DNA from: Bacteroidota bacterium
GTDB taxonomy: Bacteria > Bacteroidota > Bacteroidia > Flavobacteriales > Flavobacteriaceae
Direction: 5' to 3'
DNA: 19,113 nucleotides
Assembly: GCA_024278565.1 (NCBI GenBank)
Contig: JAJRSY010000080.1
Span: 1 to 19,113 of the forward strand
Shown: one piece after another, positions 15,102 to 19,113 of the stretch
Layout: the number at the start of each line of letters is the position of its first letter
Position numbering within the stretch: the first letter of the stretch is position 1
Position numbers and translations under genes: made by a program
Notes under the pieces: model-generated
Databases searched by the model: none
Seen by the model: only the letters and a program-made list of their open reading frames with translations
What the model was told of the DNA's origin: nothing

Positions 15102-18100
15102 ATGATTCACTTTTTCGGGGATGCGACCAATAAAATTTTCGCGGTTGAAACGGGCAAAGAACTTTCGCAAGAAGATACGAACAAACTCATCTGGTTGTTC
15201 GGCAACCGACCCAAAATAAACTCGGCGTCTCTCGACGCTTTTTTTATTGGCCCTCGGGCGGCAATGATCACCCCCTGGAGTACGAACGCCACCGAAATCA
15301 CCCATAACATGGGGGTCAACGATATTGTCAGAATTGAGGAATTTTATGCCGTTGCTGAAAATTTTATGGACTTTGACCCCATGCTCTCGCAAAAATATAA
15401 CGGACTCTCACAAGATATTTTCAAGGTTGACCATAGCCCTGAACCCATTTTGAAAATAGATGACATTGCAGCCTATAACCAAAAAGAAGGCTTGGCGTTG
15501 AACGATGAGGAGGTTGCCTATTTGAACGAGCTTTCAAAAAAATTAAAAAGAAAATTGACCGACTCCGAGGTGTTCGGTTTCAGCCAAGTGAATTCAGAAC
15601 ACTGCCGACATAAAATATTCAACGGCTCGTTTCATATCGACGGACAAGAAATGCCCTCCTCACTCTTTAAGTTGATAAAAAAGACCGCTAAGAAAAACCC
15701 AAATACCATTGTTTCGGCCTATAAAGACAATGTAGCCTTTGTAAAAGGCCCCACCGTTGTACAGTTTGCTCCTAAAACAGCCGATAAACCTGATTTTTAC
15801 GAAGAAAAAGAGTTTGATTCCGTAATATCCTTAAAAGCGGAAACCCATAATTTTCCAACAACCGTAGAGCCTTTTAACGGAGCAGCCACAGGGTCCGGTG
15901 GTGAGATCAGAGACCGATTGGCAGGTGGTAAAGGTTCGCTACCATTGGCAGGAACGGCTGTTTATATGACTGCCTATTCAAGGCTTGAAAAAAATCGCCC
16001 ATTCGACTCGGCTCAGAACAGGCCTTGGGAAAAAGGAATGCCAGAACGAGAATGGCTGTACCAAACCCCAATGGATATACTTATAAAAGCATCAAATGGA
16101 GCTTCAGACTTTGGCAACAAGTTCGGTCAGCCCTTGATTACAGGATCTGTTTTGACCTTTGAACACGACGAGGCTTCGGCTACGCTCAGCCCTCAAAATG
16201 AATCTCAGGGTGTACCCAAAGGAACACCACGACGTTTGGGCTACGACAAAGTCATCATGCAAGCAGGAGGTATTGGGTACGCAAAAGCCGAGCAAGCCTT
16301 GAAAGATACGCCTCAAAAGGGTGATAAAATCGTACTCTTGGGGGGTGACAATTATCGAATTGGTATGGGTGGCGCAGCGGTCTCTAGTGCGGATACGGGA
16401 GAATTCAGCGCCTCAATAGAATTAAATGCCGTGCAGCGTTCCAATCCTGAAATGCAAAAGCGAGCTGCCAATGCCATTCGAGGTATGGTAGAGAGCGATG
16501 TAAACCCCATTGTATCGATTCACGACCACGGTGCCGGGGGCCATCTCAATTGTTTGTCAGAACTGGTAGAGGATACCGGCGGAAAAATAGATCTCGATAA
16601 ATTACCCATTGGCGACCCCACCCTATCGGCAAAAGAAATCATCGGTAATGAGTCACAAGAGCGCATGGGCTTGGTGATCGGGCAAGAGGATATCGATCTA
16701 CTGAAACGCATTGCCGATCGCGAACGATCGCCAATATATGAGGTGGGAAGTGTGACGGGAGATCATAAATTTATTTTTAAATCAAAAACAAGCGGTGACA
16801 AGCCAATGGATCTTGATCTGGAAGATATGTTCGGAAGCTCACCCAAAACGGTAATGACCGACACGACCATCAAAAGAAATTACAGGGATCCTGATTATTC
16901 GCTAGAGTTCTTTCATGATTATTTGGACCAGGTACTACAGTTGGAAGCGGTAGCTTGTAAAGACTGGCTCACCAACAAAGTAGACAGGTGCGTGGGCGGA
17001 AAGGTCGCCAAACAACAGTGTGCAGGGCCTTTGCAGCTACCCTTGAACAACTGTGGTGTTATGGCTTTGGATTTTAAAGGGAAGGAAGGAATCGCCACCT
17101 CAATTGGCCACTCCCCCATTTCCGGATTGATAGATCCTGTCGCAGGAAGCAGAAACAGTATTGCCGAAGCCTTGACCAATATTATCTGGGCTCCTTTAAA
17201 AGACGGGTTAAAATCAGTCTCGCTATCCGCCAACTGGATGTGGCCTTGCAAGAACGAGGGCGAGGATGCCCGCCTGTACAAAGCAGTTGAAGCGATTTCT
17301 GAGTTCTCTATCGAACTCGGCATCAATGTACCCACGGGGAAAGATTCCCTTTCCATGAAACAAAAGTATAAAGATGGTGATGTAATAAGTCCCGGTACGG
17401 TCATCATTTCCGCTGCCGGAAACTGTAATGGTATCAGTAAGGTGGTCGAGCCCGTGCTACAAAAAAACGGGGGTGACATTTATTACATCAACCTATCGAA
17501 AGACAGTTACAAACTGGGCGGTTCCTCCTTTAACCAAACCTTGAATTCCATCGGAAATGAGGCACCCACAGTAAAAGACGCTGCTTGTTTCAAACTTGTT
17601 TTTAATTCAATTCAAACTTTAATAAAGAAAGGTCAAATACTTGCAGGCCATGATATTGCATCTGGCGGACTGATTACCACCTTGCTGGAAATGTGTTTTT
17701 CCGACAACGAACTGGGCGCCGACCTTGATCTAAGTGAACTCGGTGAAAACGACACTATTAAGTTGCTCTTCTCTGAAAATGCGGGCATCGTTTTTCAGGC
17801 CAGGGATACCGCTGTGGAACAACACCTGTCTAAAGCCAAAATCGATTTCAAAAAAATCGGAACAGTAACCTCCGAAGCCACCCTGTCCATCAAGAACGGC
17901 AGCATGCAGTTGGGCTTGAAGATTGAACCACTTCGTGACACTTGGTTCAGGACCTCCTATTTATTGGATGACAAACAGACCGCTAACGGTTTGGCTAAAA
18001 AACGATTCGAAAATTACAAGAACCAGCCTTTACGGTATACGTTTCCAAAAAACTTTACGGGCACCATTGCGGCCCCGAGCACTCGGGAGAGACCCAAAGC

Positions 18101-18842
18101 CGCCATACTCCGTGAAAAAGGAAGTAATTCAGAACGAGAAATGGCCAATGCGATGTACTTGGCGGGCTTTGATGTGAAAGATGTTCACATGACCGATTTG
18201 ATCTCAGGCAGGGAAACTTTAGAGGACATTCAGTTTATAGGAGCCGTAGGTGGCTTCTCTAATTCTGACGTTCTGGGCAGTGCCAAAGGTTGGGCCGGCG
18301 CTTTCAAATACAACGAAAAGGCCAATACGGCCTTAAAAAAATTCTTTGCTAGACCTGATACCCTTTCTATAGGCATATGTAATGGCTGTCAGCTTTTCAT
18401 GGAGCTCGATCTAATAAACCCGGATCATAAGACCCATGGTAAATTGACCTATAACGACTCCCGTAAACATGAGAGCAATTTCACCTCTGTCAAAGTTCAG
18501 GAAAACAATTCAGTGATGCTTTCTAATTTGACAGGAACAATATTAGGGGTTTGGATCTCTCATGGCGAGGGCAAGTTCACCCTTCCCCATTCAGAAAACA
18601 ATTATGGTATCGTTGCCAAATATGGTTATGAGGGTTATCCCGCAAACCCCAATGGCAGTGACTACAGCACCGCAATGCTGTGCGATAAGACAGGTAGGCA
18701 TTTGGTGACCATGCCACATATCGAACGCTCCATCTTTCCGTGGAACTGGGCACACTACCCGGCCAACAGAAACGATGAGGCTTCGCCTTGGCTGGAAGCT
18801 TTTGTGAATGCGCGAAAATGGATTGAAAAGAAAAATCGTTAA
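15102..18842 (+). CDS. purL: Phosphoribosylformylglycinamidine synthase (single-chain PurL)
   Basis: This large enzyme catalyses the fourth step of purine synthesis: FGAR plus glutamine and ATP give FGAM in the cytosol. Domains in order are an N-terminal PurS-like part, a linker with SEHCRHK, two AIRS-type ATP-binding halves (including KAETHNFPTTVEPFNGAATGSGGEIRDR and, later, PTGKDSLSMKQ) and a C-terminal class I glutamine amidotransferase. In the last, Cys1093 in GICNGCQ is the nucleophile, with HGEGKF and the His1206/Glu1208 pair in PHIER. The 1246 residues exceed my expectation of about 1215-1220 for flavobacterial PurL. The excess is explained by two in-frame segments, residues 301-308 (FDSAQNRP) and about 357-376, which look like inserted repeats. 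All catalytic motifs are present and the frame is open, so it is probably functional. The start at 15102 fits the usual MIHFFG beginning. Confidence 0.96.
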   Translation: MIHFFGDATNKIFAVETGKELSQEDTNKLIWLFGNRPKINSASLDAFFIGPRAAMITPWSTNATEITHNMGVNDIVRIEEFYAVAENFMDFDPMLSQKYNGLSQDIFKVDHSPEPILKIDDIAAYNQKEGLALNDEEVAYLNELSKKLKRKLTDSEVFGFSQVNSEHCRHKIFNGSFHIDGQEMPSSLFKLIKKTAKKNPNTIVSAYKDNVAFVKGPTVVQFAPKTADKPDFYEEKEFDSVISLKAETHNFPTTVEPFNGAATGSGGEIRDRLAGGKGSLPLAGTAVYMTAYSRLEKNRPFDSAQNRPWEKGMPEREWLYQTPMDILIKASNGASDFGNKFGQPLITGSVLTFEHDEASATLSPQNESQGVPKGTPRRLGYDKVIMQAGGIGYAKAEQALKDTPQKGDKIVLLGGDNYRIGMGGAAVSSADTGEFSASIELNAVQRSNPEMQKRAANAIRGMVESDVNPIVSIHDHGAGGHLNCLSELVEDTGGKIDLDKLPIGDPTLSAKEIIGNESQERMGLVIGQEDIDLLKRIADRERSPIYEVGSVTGDHKFIFKSKTSGDKPMDLDLEDMFGSSPKTVMTDTTIKRNYRDPDYSLEFFHDYLDQVLQLEAVACKDWLTNKVDRCVGGKVAKQQCAGPLQLPLNNCGVMALDFKGKEGIATSIGHSPISGLIDPVAGSRNSIAEALTNIIWAPLKDGLKSVSLSANWMWPCKNEGEDARLYKAVEAISEFSIELGINVPTGKDSLSMKQKYKDGDVISPGTVIISAAGNCNGISKVVEPVLQKNGGDIYYINLSKDSYKLGGSSFNQTLNSIGNEAPTVKDAACFKLVFNSIQTLIKKGQILAGHDIASGGLITTLLEMCFSDNELGADLDLSELGENDTIKLLFSENAGIVFQARDTAVEQHLSKAKIDFKKIGTVTSEATLSIKNGSMQLGLKIEPLRDTWFRTSYLLDDKQTANGLAKKRFENYKNQPLRYTFPKNFTGTIAAPSTRERPKAAILREKGSNSEREMANAMYLAGFDVKDVHMTDLISGRETLEDIQFIGAVGGFSNSDVLGSAKGWAGAFKYNEKANTALKKFFARPDTLSIGICNGCQLFMELDLINPDHKTHGKLTYNDSRKHESNFTSVKVQENNSVMLSNLTGTILGVWISHGEGKFTLPHSENNYGIVAKYGYEGYPANPNGSDYSTAMLCDKTGRHLVTMPHIERSIFPWNWAHYPANRNDEASPWLEAFVNARKWIEKKNR
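16002..16025 (+). repeat. In-frame 24-bp repeat-derived insertion in purL
   Basis: The segment encodes FDSAQNRP and is bounded by a duplicated NRP (NRP-FDSAQ-NRP). Related PurL proteins, as I recall them, read NRPWEK without it. Its core TTCGACTCGGCTCAG is typical of a short dispersed bacterial repeat that encodes 'FDSAQ' when read in this frame. Confidence 0.65.
16170..16229 (+). repeat. In-frame ~60-bp repeat-derived insertion in purL
   Basis: About 20 codons (EASATLSPQNESQG..., residues 357-376) separate TFEHD from RRLGYDKVIM, which are nearly adjacent in related PurL. It starts with TTCGGCTACGCTCAG, matching 12 of 15 bases of the core in the first insertion, and ends with an inverted pair GGTGT/ACACC. 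The exact borders are uncertain by a few codons. Confidence 0.6.
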
Positions 18843-18864
18843 ATTACAGCAAACAAATATTGAT

Positions 18865-19113
18865 ATGGAAACCAACAATAGGTTCAACAGAAGAAATTTT
18901 ATCAAGAAAACTTCCATTCTGACCATGGGAGCCGTAAGTGCCGGTAGTTTATTTGCTGCCCCCAACAAGCCACCCATATTCGGCAACAACCTACAAGACA
19001 ATATCAATATCGTAGGGCCGAAAGAAGGTTTTACCCCTCAAATAGGCACTCTGGTATCTATGATGAACTGGATGCGCAGTACCATGCTGCAACCTGTTCT
19101 GGGCATGAGTATT
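18865..19113 (+). CDS. Tat-exported protein, possibly DinB-like (5' part only)
   Basis: The frame starts with ATG 22 bases after purL and is open to the window edge (83 codons). The N-terminus has a twin-arginine signal, RRNFIKK at residues 9-15, then a hydrophobic stretch TSILTMGAVSAGSLFA and a likely cleavage near residue 32. The mature start, KEGFTPQIGTLVSMMNWMRSTMLQPVLGMS, resembles the first helix of DinB/DUF664-type four-helix-bundle proteins, in which such a helix brings a metal-binding histidine later. The rest lies outside the window, so the family is tentative. The short spacing suggests possible cotranscription with purL, with no obvious functional link. Confidence 0.6.
   Translation, partial: METNNRFNRRNFIKKTSILTMGAVSAGSLFAAPNKPPIFGNNLQDNINIVGPKEGFTPQIGTLVSMMNWMRSTMLQPVLGMSI

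Noticed and set aside
15961..16240. Intein or mobile intron inside purL
   Set aside because: The extra segments are only 8 and about 20 codons, with no splicing motifs or endonuclease domain.

Overview
The window reads as chromosome of a marine-type member of the Flavobacteriaceae (Bacteroidota). Pointers are a Bacteroidetes-type GlmU-like protein next to a type B ribosomal L31, a DUF4199 protein before a family 2 glycosyltransferase, a large single-chain PurL, TAnnTTTG-like promoter boxes with poor Shine-Dalgarno sequences, and several kinds of short AT-rich intergenic repeat. No rRNA, tRNA, CRISPR array, phage gene or transposase gene was seen.

Layout. 1-126: 3' end of a plus-strand gene, probably a GNAT acetyltransferase, facing across a bidirectional terminator a minus-strand secreted sialate O-acetylesterase-like enzyme (241-2223). 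Upstream of the esterase on the same strand is mtaB (2305-3633), a tRNA methylthiotransferase. A gene-free stretch (3634-4226) full of short repeats leads to a tryptophan 2,3-dioxygenase-family gene (4227-5135), which converges on a GlmU-like gene (5285-6460); a 16-bp tandem repeat lies between them. Ribosomal protein L31 type B (6610-6933) follows on the minus strand. From 7095 to 12191 four plus-strand genes lie close together: DUF4199 membrane protein, membrane-anchored glycosyltransferase, phosphohexomutase and an MsbA-like ABC exporter; the last two overlap by one base. They fit a cell-envelope/sugar-handling group, but the shared role is inferred from proximity.

The 12192-12566 gap holds a 159-bp MITE-like element, two other repeat families and a weak terminator. 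It is followed by a decayed minus-strand lipoprotein gene of the YCF48-like propeller type (12567-13501). Divergent from it is an RsmB/NOP-family RNA methyltransferase (13572-14783). After another repeat-rich gap come purL (15102-18842) and the start of a Tat-exported protein, possibly DinB-like, cut by the window end.

The gene content is mostly housekeeping and I found no convincing new multi-gene system. The most unusual signals are two in-frame segments inside purL that look like insertions of a dispersed short repeat, the MITE-like element with matched inverted ends and a TAA duplication, and the YCF48-like pseudogene, where both a one-base deletion and a short-repeat-mediated deletion can be reconstructed.
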